From Morinoia aosen (Eukaryota; Arthropoda; Malacostraca; Amphipoda; Talitridae): a DNA stretch of 64,000 bases. The notes under the pieces were generated by a model. That model made no database searches. It was not told where the DNA came from and saw only the letters and a list, made by a program, of their open reading frames with translations. Position 1 is the stretch's first letter. The number at the start of each line of letters is the position of its first letter. Where the stretch lies: positions 48,824,859 to 48,888,858 of the forward strand of contig CM059575.1 in NCBI GenBank assembly GCA_030386875.1, read 5' to 3'. This document shows, piece after piece, positions 33,621 to 45,507 of the stretch. The position numbers and the translations under genes were made by a program.

Positions 33621-36600
33621 ATAATGATGATATTCTGATGATACCTGATGTGCACGGATAGCACGGTTAAAGTAAGAATGAAGTATTTGGAATACCGTAA
33701 ATAATGCAGAGTGTCTGATGACAGACGTGGTTGCCCAGAGGAGGCGTAATGAGTAATATTTGCTACGGTATAGAGAGCCTAGAAAATGGTGGAAGGCAAC
33801 TAGATAGCCTAGCGATAAATGCTGTGGGGCAGCGAATAACCCCGAGACAGAAATGCTGTGGGATTATCTGGGAAAAGGCAAAGTAGTACCAGGTAATTCT
33901 ATCAGCGAGGTCAAAGTATTGAAGTAGAAATGAATTCGCGCAGACAATTAAGTGAGTAAGCTTTAGAGAAGCGAATTACGAATTAATTAAGCAATTGATA
34001 CCATGATGGTCAGAGTTTAGCATTGTAGATTGCGGTTGTCATTGTGCTGGCGAATAATAATGAGAGGCGATAGATGCCCGTTAATTAACCACACGTGGTT
34101 GTCTGGTAATAAGTTAAAGAGTAACGAGTATCGAGTATCAAGTATCACTGGTAAAGAGTATCGAGTAAAGTTACCAGTGCAGCTGCACTGCAGCGCACAC
34201 GAGTGAGTGTGATGTTTTTTTTTTTGCTTGATGCAGAGGCAGATATTTTTTTTGTACGCCGGCGCAAGGCCGAGAGCTGTGCTCCGCATATCGTACGCGT
34301 TAGTATTGGCACGAGGCAGTAATGTTAGTAATACTGTGAAGCAGTATATGACTAGGTAACTAGTTATGATAGTGACCATTAAAGATTATGGTAAAGTGCC
34401 ACAGATGTCATTAATGTGTTAATGTCGTTAAAACATTTTTTAGTGACTGGTGTGACTGGTGGATAGTCATGAATTAGATGTGTTTTGGACGTGAGAGTCC
34501 ACACTAATTCAGTGTGAGAATAAAAATTAATTTACTTCATAGTCATTTGTCAATGAGAGAGGCTTCATTTAATAATCCTTCAGTTAATAATTTTTGAGCA
34601 CGTTGAAACGATCTAGTGCGTCATAACAGTCATTTTTGCAAGCCTACCCGAATTTCATACTCAGTATAGTTTTATGTTGTGTAATTTGAAATTAATCAAA
34701 CGCAAAAGAATGTAAAATTTATCGTCAAGTCTCCCAAGGTTTCTACGGGATAGTTTACAATTGATTGAACGATTAAAATTTAGAGTATTTAACGTCAATA
34801 TTGATTTTTGCATTGACAACTTTTTGTGTACGTACTGTAAAAGTATGTCCTTACGTGTTCAATCATTCTTTTTGTTGTATTTGCTTATGCTTCATGTTAA
34901 CCTCGTATATGCTTTAGTATTTAACCTTTTTGATTGAGGCATTAACGTAACGCGATAAGTGAAACGTAAAGTAACCGTTCACAGTGTAACAGTTCAACAA
35001 GTACAGTATAATAATACGTAATTTTCTTGTGCAAAAGCAGTACGTGATTATTGATTATGATCTGTCGTTGCAAGAAACATTGATGACCTTGCAAAAATTT
35101 ATTTTTTCATTGTGCATCGAGGCTGAAAATGCCCCAGTATTGCTCACGTTGGAAACGGTTAATTAACAGTTTTTAGTTTTGAATTCCATATATGCGTTCT
35201 ATGAGTTCTAGCTTGTAAGAGCATTCTATGAGTTCTTTCAAGATTTATGTATGTCTTGCTTTAGGAAATATTTTGTTGCGAAACACCTTCAGAAGAGATG
35301 TTGAGCTCAGGAAGTTGTCATACTGTTGTTGCGACATCAAGAGCTGTGCTCATCAAGCCGTCAGCTAAAGTTGATAAACTGAGCTGTAATCGTGGCGATG
35401 TCGACACGAGAGTGCGAGTGTGCAACCGCGAGAACTGCCTCGAAGCTGCCGCAGATTGTTTTGCAACAATGCTAGGCAGTGTAGTTGGAATGAGAGTGTC
35501 TTAATGAGAATGTGTCTTAATGAGAATGTGTCTTAATGAGAATGTGTCTTAATGAGAAATTTGAATGTCTGCAACGAAGATTAAATGTAAATGCGAAATT
35601 TAGTCGTTTTATTAGTTTAGCAATTATGTTACTGGAAGATTCTTGGATGCTAATGAGGAAGCTACTTTTTGTTTGTCATTTCACTTTATTTGTGCATTCA
35701 TGTACGAAAGTTTGCGCTTTAGCCATGCTAATCGTTTTTGTATTGATTTCCAATTTCAGTTCGAGCGTGTGCGAGCGGTAACACAACATCTGTAACACGG
35801 TAACATGGTACATGTACATGGCATCGCGTTGGTGTACGACAGCCTGGTGCCAGAGCGCTTGTCAACAAACATCGATGGCCTTGGCGGCAGCAGAGCTTTG
35901 CACGCAGCAAAGAGACTACTGCAATTTACCTTCGCGCGCAGTCAAGAGATTAATGAAAATCAACTTCGCGCGCAGTGATTTGAAAAGAGTAACTTACCTT
36001 GAAGATTTAATGTGGTTTTAATACTTTACAGTGTTACTTTACCATGTTCGTAATGTTGAAAACGTGGTTTAATAAATTTTGAAACTTAAAAATATGGTAA
36101 TTATAAATTCAGAGTAGTTCAAGAATTTTGGACTTTGTTCACATGTTATTACTATTGGATTACGACAAATTGAAATTGTTTAGTGATTTTCCTTTTATTT
36201 TTGCAGAGTGCGAAACCGATTTTCATATTCATATTCGATGTTCTAAACCAGTGTGTCTTCGATTTTGTTACGTATATATCTTACTCCACGTGCTATACCA
36301 TTATGTTACCGATAGAATTAAGTTTTACGAGTCAACGGTACTCTGTTTATTTCGATTATTGTTTTAACTAATAGTGGAAAGGTTCTGTTCTAATTTGTGC
36401 GATGTTTGGCTATAACACTAACTTCTATTTTCAAGTCTACGGTAACGCAGACGATATTTTGAATGTTTCTTTTGGTGAAAACTTTAATGATGCTTTATTT
36501 AATATCAACTCAACTTTTCTGTATCATTTTTCATTACCTACGAGGCAATAGTTTTGATTCTTATAAAACTTTCCGAAATTGCCTTGCCGAAGAACTCGTG

Positions 36601-37520
36601 TTTTGCTCGGTGTACTGTTTCACCAGCGATGTGAGCGGATGTTTTTATATTTACTCATGAATTAATATTAAGTCGGTATTTCCAAGCTTGTGTTTTACGT
36701 ATTTCATTTTAACCATGTTCGCGAAGATGCTCGAGTCGATGCAACGTTCAGGTATATAATTACGATTTGTTTCATTTGGTTTATCGATAACTCAATTTAT
36801 GCGAATACGTTGTTCACTTAAAATTTTAACGGCATTGTGTATTTAATTTCATGCGTGTTATTATTATCCTTAACGAATGTATTGATTTATTTAAATTTTA
36901 TGGCGAGAATGATTTTTTATTTGTCGAGGTATCTGCGTGCCCTATTTCTTATTTGTGTTTGATTAAAAACTTTTCAGTTATTGTTTCAACGATGCGTTTT
37001 TCTTTGCGATGCTTTTTGTTGAATTTAACTTGACGCGTTTGTTTTTACTGTTACTGGCGGTTGTTTTGCCACGAAAGGATTTATTCAGTACGCGTTTTGA
37101 TATTTATTTTGCTATTTGGATATGTTAATAAAATTGTGTGGTGTATCCATTTATATCCGAAATATCTGAAGTATCCAAGAATTCTAAGAATCAATTGAGA
37201 ATTAACTTGATAATGAATTAACAAATTGTGTGAGCTAAGTGCGTAGAGTGATTATTTGGTTGATTTTGGATAATAAATCTGGTATTGAATTGACACTAAT
37301 ATATAATATAGACACTAAAAATTGTTTAACAAGATGTAGGATTACCGTTGAAATTTGTTCATGATGACAGCAAAGGCCATACCTGTCTACCTCTGTTCAT
37401 AATTCGGTAACAATTTTGTCATCAGAATTATTGATCGTCAAGGATAATCAATGAGATTGATTGACGTTTTAAAAATATTTTTATTGTAATAAAAAATTTT
37501 TGTGCGTGGGGGGTCCTAGA
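33621..37520 (+). other. 3.9 kb of LTR-element interior without recognisable coding content
   Basis: All frames are short (longest 120 codons, minus 34017-34379). No YxDD, LPFGL, RNase H or integrase HHCC/DDE motif is seen. It holds a 16-bp tandem repeat (35491-35558) and several T-rich stretches. It lies between two nearly identical LTRs, so it was mobilised as part of the element. It could be captured host DNA or pol degraded in a parent copy. Confidence 0.6.
35491..35558 (+). repeat. 16-bp tandem repeat, about four units
   Basis: Unit TGTCTTAATGAGAATG repeated about four times inside the LTR element. It creates repeated stops in one frame. Confidence 0.85.
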
Positions 37521-37838
37521 TGTGCGCCCGCAGGCATATAAATAGGATCGGCGAGAGACGTCGGCGTTCATTGGAGGTGCGCTGCCGTAGAGATCACATT
37601 AGATAGAGTCATCACTGTGCAGTAGCAGACGCGTTACCGTCGAGGAAGCACCTGTATAGTTCACAGATGCATTGTAGAAGACTTGTACTAGCACCTATCG
37701 TCTGATCTCTCTGATTCTTGCCAACCACCAAGCCTGTATCAACTCTGAAGTACCAATAAACTATAAATCACGTTGCTGCTCGTCACTCCCGAACCCCATT
37801 CGCGTAGTTGTCGACCGGATACTGAAAAGGTCGGAACA
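37521..37838 (+). repeat. 3' LTR, 318 bp
   Basis: Same sequence as the 5' LTR apart from about two substitutions. Ends in GGAACA and is followed by CCCC (37839-37842), the right target duplication. Confidence 0.9.
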
Positions 37839-37842
37839 CCCC

Positions 37843-39028
37843 CAATTAAACTATGAGGAAAAAACAAGAATCTCAATCAAAATTATAAGTTAATTTTGTT
37901 ATGATTTCAAAGTGCCAATAAAGAGACATATTCCGTTTAAAACTAAATAAAAGTAACAAAATTTATCATCCAATGGGAAAGAGAACAAACGTAATTTTCA
38001 AATAAAAATTCTAAAGCTACATGTTCATCACCGTCGTCTCTTTGCACTAGTTCTCAATTTGGTATTACAATGTGCTGCATGTCTGTGCACTTAAAGGCAA
38101 GTTGCTTCAGGAAACAAGAACAGAAAGGGCTTCGAAAAATTTAACATAAACAGAGTCCAAAATTAGGAATTGCAATTGCAGATTGCCGGGGTGAAAATTC
38201 AAAGATGCATGCGGTATGCGTTTGAAAGCTCAGTCTTAAATGGGTCAGTGATTTTCAAAATCTTTTCATCCAGGAGGTCCTTACACCATCAGTTGAAGGT
38301 TATTTTATTTTACTTTGGTTTACGAAGCTAGTCTACTGAACGATCTTTGAATATGAATTAAAAGTTTTGAAATTCTTTCTTCCAATGGTTTTTTTCCACA
38401 AATTTCCTAAATCATAGTATTGAAATGTTATTTTCCGTAATAGCTGATCAAAATCACCAACTTTATTATATAAAAAATGCTTTTGAAAGACGCAATCCAA
38501 GGTGTATTAAAGTAAATTATACCATTTTTCAACAAAGAAGGTAAGTGGGCTCCTGGGGTTAAAATGCCTTACTGAAATCTGAACTTCACTGACGCAGAAC
38601 ATGCAGAAGTTAAAAATAACCAAAATCAGTCGGCAGGCACCATATAAATGAAAAGTTCAGCGAAGAGAACATACGAAGTCGATCTGCTTCTCCATTACGA
38701 GGCTGTTTTAATTGGCGGAAACCTGTTCATATTTTATGAGTAACATGCTGTATGTCATGTAGCTATAGTGTTGCTCGGGAAACACCACACAATCCTGAAA
38801 AATTTTACATGGAAAATAGTCCACGATTGACGTTTTTAAATTTGAACTGTAATTCCCCGAATTCTTTGTTTCGGTTAATAAGATGGTGCGTTAAGCTGGG
38901 AAACAATTTAGCCACTTGATTCAATTTTTTGCATCAAAATAAGATAAGATGTTTCATCGTTTATCTATAATAAGATAACTTCCTTTAAACTGGAGGAGAA
39001 TTCAAACTAACTACTGAAACACACCTGG
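37843..39028. other. Non-coding spacer
   Basis: AT-rich. No open frame over 60 codons and no repeat recognised. Confidence 0.4.
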
Positions 39029-39860
39029 AATGTGGTTAATAAGGCATCATAGACTAACGCATCATAGACATGCATATTTTACGACTAACGGTTTTCCTTT
39101 GGGTGTCATCAATTCGCAAATTAAGAAATTTCTGTCTAACCAATACGTTCCGCAAACTATTAGAGAAAACAATAAAGTCCGTCTATACTGCTCGTTCCCG
39201 TATTTTGGAGCGCCCTTTGAGAAATTGTCACTTGAGGCAAAATTATTGCGTGAAAAATACTTTCCAAACCTTCAGTTATGCGTAGCTCTAGTAAATAATT
39301 TTAAGGTGGCTTCATTTTTCCGGTACAAGGACACGCTTACGGTGGAGAGGCGGGCCTCTCTGATTTCTTCCTACAGTTGTGTGCAGTGCACATCATCGTA
39401 CGTCGGCATGACGTCACGCAATTTTATATCAGAGTGGCCGAACATCGCGGTAGAAGCTTCCGTACTGGGAACCAATTAGCTCACCCCTCTCACTCCGCAA
39501 TACGCAATCACGCAGAAAAATGCAACGTACCGATATCCTCCAAAGACTTCAAAATCTTAGATTGTGCTCCAACTTCGTATGACCTTAGGATTTTAGAGTC
39601 GTTACATATTTTTAAATGAAAACCTGCCCTTAACAACACCGATAGTTCATAACCATTGCAAATAGTAACTAGATCGCAATTATTTTGCCGATTTCATTTT
39701 TTGGTCACCTGTTTTTCTTTTTGTTTTCGTGATCTCTTTTAATGACTGTCTACAACAAATCGTTTCCTCTTTTATTTCAGAAATAATGACTTGTATTTGT
39801 GAACTGATGATGGAGCTGGACTCCGAAACGTTTTCCAATCAAATATGATTAATTTCCTTG
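39029..39860 (+). mobile_element. PLE copy, 5'-truncated, plus strand
   Basis: Runs from about 39029 to the 3' motif CTGATGATGGAGCTGGACTC then CGAAACGTTTTCC (39803-39838). It aligns along most of its length with the PLE at 13350-15067 and retains the uninterrupted site (39740-39752, TAATGACTGTCTACAACA nearby) where that copy carries the TTAA element. Confidence 0.75.
39030..39619 (+). pseudogene. PLE protein C-terminus: RT tail and GIY-YIG endonuclease, one frameshift
   Basis: The frame 39030-39479 reads RLYCSFPYFGAPFEKLSLEA, then FKVASFFRYKDTLTVERRAS, then CVQCTSSYVGMTSRNF, the classic PLE order leading into the GIY-YIG core. A frameshift near 39425 moves reading to the frame 39377-39619, which continues RVAEHRGRSFRTGNQLAHPS and SYDLRILESLHIFK. 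The reverse-transcriptase core is missing, so this is a 5'-truncated insertion, as is usual for PLEs. The nuclease residues are mostly present but split across two frames. Confidence 0.75.
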
Positions 39861-40470
39861 GAATTTTTTTCCTTTTTTATATCTCAATCTGACATAGTAT
39901 TTGAAAAAATGTAGATCATAACCCTAACAAAGTTTCTACGAAATTAATAGGGATATATTTATGTATCACAGATTATTTACTTCAAGATAGTCTTTAATTA
40001 TGAATCTAAATCAGTCACTCAAAAGTTCAAAACTCATAATGGGCTGGGTGAGTAGTCGATATAGAAGAAAAATGAGCATTATATTACGAAGATATATTCT
40101 CGGCAGCTGATCACTCGACAATAAATTTATAATATACATGTTTGTTAGAGTATACTCTGACCTTCTATGTTTAAATAACGTGGCATAAATTGGTTCAAGC
40201 GATCACAGTGCCGGTCGCCGAAGAGAATTCACAAAGGAAACCATTTGGTAAAATATTGTTAAATTAAAAATCTCGATGCCGAAGCTTGGAGAGTACCATC
40301 TAGCGGTCTTTATCCACAGGTTCGCGTGACGCGCACGTGTGTGAGCGACAATGTCGCTGCTTCGCCATCCGTCACATATTCTCGCAGCGTCATTTACATT
40401 CTTCAGTGAAGTGTGCGGTCCTTCCTCATATAGCTAACGGTATCGTAAGCTGACGCGTGACGCGTATGTG
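39861..40470. other. Non-coding spacer
   Basis: No open frame or element recognised. Confidence 0.35.
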
Positions 40471-40479
40471 ACTACGTTC

Positions 40480-40815
40480 CTCCGTGCGTACGTATGAGCC
40501 CAATTACTTAGGTACGTACGCACGTACCTACGAGCTTGCAAGCATAAGTACTAACGTACATACTTACATGCGCTCGAACGTACATACAAACTCGCGTAGG
40601 TACGTACGTATTCACCTACTCACGTGTACTTGTACAAATTTATTTCCAGGCCTACCTCCGCAATTATTGTGTATGTGCATATGTACTCACGTGTATGTCT
40701 ACGTACGAACTTACAGAACACGCGTGCGTACATATTCCCACGAATACATACTTACGTACGCACGTGGTTAATTACTTGCCTACGTTTGCAGGTACGTACA
40801 TACAAGTGTGTACGA
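40480..40815. repeat. Degenerate TACG/ACGT tetranucleotide repeat
   Basis: Many TACGTACG, ACGTAC and TACATAC units, all self-complementary or nearly so, over about 330 bp. The open frames across it (40484-40771, 40624-40830) read as repetitive R-T-Y-x peptides and are artefacts of the repeat. Confidence 0.8.
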
Positions 40816-40830
40816 ACGTGCTTCAAATAG

Positions 40831-43800
40831 CATTTCACTTTGACTACTTCAGTAAGCTCGTGCAAATTTGCAATGAGCGCACATGTTCAGTACGTAGCTC
40901 TTGCTTCCACTACATCTCGAATTTTCTCGGTAATAATCCTTCAGATGCGGGCACTTAGCAAATGTTTCAATTTTACCTCATTCATTGCGGTATGACTCAC
41001 CTGTGGGTCGTGCTTAAGTTTTTCCAGCTGCAAAACGACCCATTGATGGGTCGTTTGAAAAACTTTCAACAATCTTTTTAAATTTATTTCAATTTTCTAT
41101 TTATTTTACTCAGTTAATGTTTGCCATTTATAAAATATTTAGCAACTATTGACTTTAAATTTTGGTTAGGTATTGAACTTCAGTTTAACCCGTCCCAGAC
41201 AATGTGTTAATGATACTCGTAACTTAAGTAGAGTTTTACCCGCAGTGTAGTGAAACCTAGTCATACCCATATATAACTCCTTGAGGAGTTCCAAGCGAAG
41301 ATATTGTGTGTTTAAGACTAAAGAAAAATTTTGTGAGCAACCACGACGGGTTTTGTTATAGTGGATTAGTTTTGCGACATTTGCAACAAGCTGCTAATTG
41401 CAGCACAAACTTTAGTGTCCTCATAAAAATAGCAAACATTATAGGTCAAACCTTTTCCAACAGCTACACTAACGTCAATATAATTATTGAAGAACTAATG
41501 CTGCTAGAGGCTGGGATTTTTTGCAATCAATTTAGACGGCTCGAGCATATTTGTGTTTTCACTATAAAGTGACAATGCTCAGAAACAACATTGTTATTCA
41601 TTTTTTTTGAAATTTCAAATAATATTGCTATAAAAGGTAAAGTTTAACTAAATCGTTCAAAGTGCATGAAACTAAATGCTCATGGGTGATAATATATTAC
41701 TTTTTATTTGTGATAAAATTTGTCGAACGGTTTTCTGGCCTTGTTCCATTCAGACAGGAAGTGCTCAAGAAACTTTCTGCAACAAGTAATGAACAATTCG
41801 CGAAAAAATAACAGTTGCATGATGGGATGAGATATAAGCGTTGTCGCTCATCTGCAGAAGGTCGGAACTATAATAAAATTCATTTCCAGCGTGTGACTTC
41901 ATCATTACCTGACGACCATTTCCCATCAAATAAATTGAGAAACAGTACAGTGACTTTCTTTAGTTATGAAAGGAGGTAGAAAATTACACCATGTTAATGA
42001 AGCAAACATGCAGAGCATGCAGTTCCGTATTTTTGGCATGATGCTTCCTGCATATATGGTGATAGGAGGGAAAATTAGAACAGCAGTGCGGACAATGTGC
42101 AGGGGCTAGTCCCACTTGAGGGCGTGATTTTATGACCTCAGCAACTGTTCATTTTTTCACAGAAATGATACACTCCTCATTTTTATACATAGGTGAGAAA
42201 GTAATACCAATGCCACATGAAGTTTGTCTGCCGTAATTCTTTAAATAAGATTTTGAGGTCGACACCGTAATCGCGGCCAAAGAGGGAGATATTTTATGGA
42301 ACAAAGCCAGAGACCGGCTGAGGGAAACGGAGCGTGAATGATATGCGGCTAATCCTGGCACAATTCGAGTTGATCTGTGCGTTACAAAAGCAGACCAAAG
42401 AAATTCTTGGAAGCCTTTGGTTGAAAAAGAGGCTCGAGACTTGGCTCCAGGCAAATCAGCGCAAACCATTTTCTCCTGAAAAATATTGTGAATACTTTCG
42501 TGTCAGTTTCAGGGTCTGCTCCAAAATATTGAGGGAAAAAACGCTCGGCCACCCGATAGATAAATGTGAAGGGCAAATTTATGGTACCCTCGAAACAGCC
42601 CCGGTGAGCTAAGGAATATCCTCAATGATTCTTCGGTTTTCTTGTTCCTTGAAGCAGGGGATCATGCATGCCTCCCAGAAACAAAATACGTTGAAAATTT
42701 CGACCGAAAATATAAAGAGGTTTCGAAGAATTTTTAAGCAAATAATTTTTTCACTATGGGAGCTTGGGTTCTGCATGTGAACAGTGTTTCAATACAGAAG
42801 TATTCGATTGCCTTGCATTGCACTTTATCATATAGTCTGTTTATCTACTTTAAAAAAGTTAATTAATCATTTAATCTACACCCGAACAATTTATTTTGCA
42901 TAATTGTGTAAGAGACAAATATTGATGAAGGATTTATAATCGTGAAAAACGCTCCCGATAGTCGAAATTCAAATGAACGATGTTATAATATGTATGATAG
43001 TGCATAGAGTTGCTTAACCCTAGATTTTAGCTTTCGTCCTTGTTCTGCTGTCGAGAGCAGGATATTATAAACTGATGAAACTGCAAGTGTTATAAATTAT
43101 TTTTTATTTACATACGTGAACCCATTACAATTTTCGTTTTCGCCAGCCTAACTTTGGTGTCCTTAATTTGTAAATTTTCTGTATTTCTCTGGAATATAGA
43201 AAACAAAATTGAAATGGTAATTAAATGTGTCTCATCATTCAACTCCTTTCTTAAACATGCTCAGGATACTGGTAGAAAGAGATTCTACATTCTGCGACTA
43301 AATATATGAGTATCTCCGGTTCCTCAACTAACCTTTGCCCGCCCCATACACTGAGCAAAAAAGTATCGGAAACATTCGAAAACATGCTCTCTCCCTTATT
43401 AGATATAATTTCAAATATCGCTCAGACTTGAAACCTCTCGGGGAAAATGATTAATGTGACATTGAAATCAAACATTAAAAATAAATCTAACGAAGAGCAG
43501 GAAACTCAGCAAATAAGGCTGCCGTTATTAAATAATTATTTGGGAGCATTAGCTGGTTAAAAGGTCAACAATATACTCTTAGTAGAACCTTCTTGAACTT
43601 CATGAATCAGTGTTCTTCTGTTCATCCCTCTTCAACGTATTACGGTATTTTCTTGCAAGCGAAGTACTGTGACGCTATCTAAATTACCGCTCGAGTTACA
43701 AAGGGTAATCTTGTAATTCTGTAGGGGCTATCCAGTCTTCCTGTAGAACGAAGGCTATAGAGATATGTAAAAAATTTACTCAACATTCATCCACTAGATA

Positions 43801-44241
43801 AATGATTACAAATTTTGCGATTTTTTTTGCAAAATATCAATTTAGAAGAAAAATTATGAATTACCCGTTATCCAAATGTTGAGGAATCATGTGAAAATTT
43901 CACTCATCAAAATGATTTATTTTTGCAATAGACAGGGTTTTTATGCTAATCTAACCCTTTTACTTGTTAATAAATAGCTCATGTAATTTGCGAATATCGT
44001 ATATAACTCCGAATAAGTGTACTCAATATTTCAAAAATGTTTTGCTAACTAAATAAAATAATTTGTAAATCATTTTTCCACTTTTTTGTCGATGAATAAT
44101 GTGCTAATTTGTTTCCCAAATTGAAAAAAAATCATCAAAATTGTAGTAAACCTTGTAACTTTGTATCTAGTTTACGAATGTTGGGTTCATTTACATTTTT
44201 TGAAGCTTCCTCACAATTTATTTAAACATGTTTTAGTAATC
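40831..44241. other. Non-coding stretch
   Basis: No recognised gene. Frames up to 106 codons (42149-42469 minus, 42334-42612 plus) overlap each other and show no domain. A short hairpin AAACGACCCA / TGGGTCGTTT with a 4-base loop lies at 41033-41056. Confidence 0.4.
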
Positions 44242-45363
44242 AACTACAGCTTTTTAACTTTAATTTAAAAAAGCTCAAGTTCAATATAAAAATGTCAAGT
44301 TTATTTAAAAAGCTCAAGTTCAATTTAAAAAAAGGTTAAGTTCAATTTAAAAAAGCTCAAGTTTAATTTAAAAAACTCAAGTTTAATTGAAAAAATCAAG
44401 TTTAATTTAAAAAGTCTCAAGCAGACTATATTCAAAATAAAGATCAAGTTCAATTTTGAAAAGCTCAAGTTTCTAAAATTGCATACCTATGTAATAATAA
44501 TATAATTGAAGTTTATTCATGAAAATGCATATTTATTTAATAGTACTGGCACTGAAAATAGAGTAAATAGAATATCAGACAAACCAAGCTGCTGTAATTT
44601 TGTACTCAATTTGACATTCTTTAAGTTTTACCTATGAATCATTTACTAAACAGATCATCGGTACTTTTACCTAGTGACACAAATGATGCAAATAAACTTC
44701 ATGTAATAAGTAACTGTGAGACAATTAGCAATCTGCACTGACTGAAAAATTGAACATTACTGAGCATCAACTTTTCAATCAGTGCAGATTGCTAATTGGC
44801 CCACAGTACTTATTACTAAAGTTTATTTGCATCATTTCTGTCAATAGATATAAGTACCGATGATCTGTTTAGTAAATGATTCATAGGTAAAACTTAAAGA
44901 ATGTCAAATTGAGTACAAAATTACAGCAGCTTGGTTTGTCTGATATTCGATTTACTCTATTTTCAGGGCCAGTACTTTTAACTAAAAATGCCTTCTGACA
45001 AATAAACTTTACTTATATTATTGTTACATAAGTATGAAATTTCAGCAACATAAGCTTTTCAAAATTGAAATTCATCTTTTTTAAATATAGCCTGCTTGAG
45101 ACTTTTTAAATTAAACTTGATCTTTTTTAAATTAAACTTGAGCTTTTTTAAATTGACCTTGAAATTTTTTATGTTAAACTTGAACTTTTTTAAGTTGAAT
45201 TTGACCAATATTAAATTGAACTTGACCTTTTTTAAATTAAACTTGAGCTTTTTTTAATTGAACTTGAGCTTTTTTAAATTAAACTAGACCTTTTTTAAAT
45301 TAAACTTGACCTTTTTTAAATTGAACTTGAGCTTTTTTAATTAAAGTTAAAAAGCTGTAGTTA
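44242..45363. repeat. 1.1-kb foldback (long inverted repeat)
   Basis: The arms are 44242-44753 and about 44766-45363 with a loop of about a dozen bases. The outer ends are AACTACAGCTTTTTAACTTT and its inverse, exact over at least 20 bases. Both arms contain a 20-21-bp minisatellite of AAAAAAGCTCAAGTTCAATT type (left 44265-44465; right about 45075-45345 and longer), then shared unique sequence. No coding frame. It resembles foldback-type or MITE elements; the target duplication is not clear. Confidence 0.8.
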
Positions 45364-45507
45364 GTGTTTTTGTTGTTTCCGCTTTTCACATCATGGCCGC
45401 GACTATAGATACCCCAGGTGTATGTGTATTGACAGCGAGATCTATTCTGTAGATACCGCAATGATGTTGAAGGGTGTGACGCACAGGTTAGCGTATTAAT
45501 ATATAGA
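45364..45507 (-). mobile_element. Helitron 5' end fragment, minus strand
   Basis: The minus strand reads TCTATATATTAATACGCTAA from 45507, preceded by A at 45508, identical to the Helitron A start. Similarity to the family holds for about 65 bases (to about 45445), then is lost. No matching 3' hairpin-CTAG end is seen to the left; the foldback begins at 45363. Probably a truncated or rearranged copy. Confidence 0.6.

Larger units (their letters stand above)
31120..37838 (+). mobile_element. Ty3/gypsy-like LTR retrotransposon, 6.72 kb, recent but lacking RT and integrase
   Basis: Two 318-bp LTRs in direct orientation differ at two positions by eye and are flanked by CCCC. A candidate primer-binding site TGGTGGCCGCAGTATGGG follows the 5' LTR at about 31442, and a G-rich polypurine-like GTGGGGGG precedes the 3' LTR (about 37506-37513). 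The interior encodes a Gag zinc knuckle (32412-32789) and a protein resembling the protease-RT linker of gypsy elements (32991-33620). From 33620 to 37520 no RT, RNase H or integrase motif can be read on either strand. It probably moved using proteins from an intact relative. Confidence 0.85.

Noticed and set aside
34017..34379. 120-codon minus-strand frame inside the LTR element as an antisense gene
   Set aside because: No recognised domain, biased composition, and no promoter or splice evidence. Probably chance.
40484..40771. Open frame with repeated Arg-Thr-Tyr units
   Set aside because: It is the direct translation of the degenerate TACG repeat, and neighbouring frames give similar peptides.
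42149..42612. Overlapping frames of about 100 codons on both strands
   Set aside because: They overlap each other antisense, and neither has a recognised motif or compositional signal.
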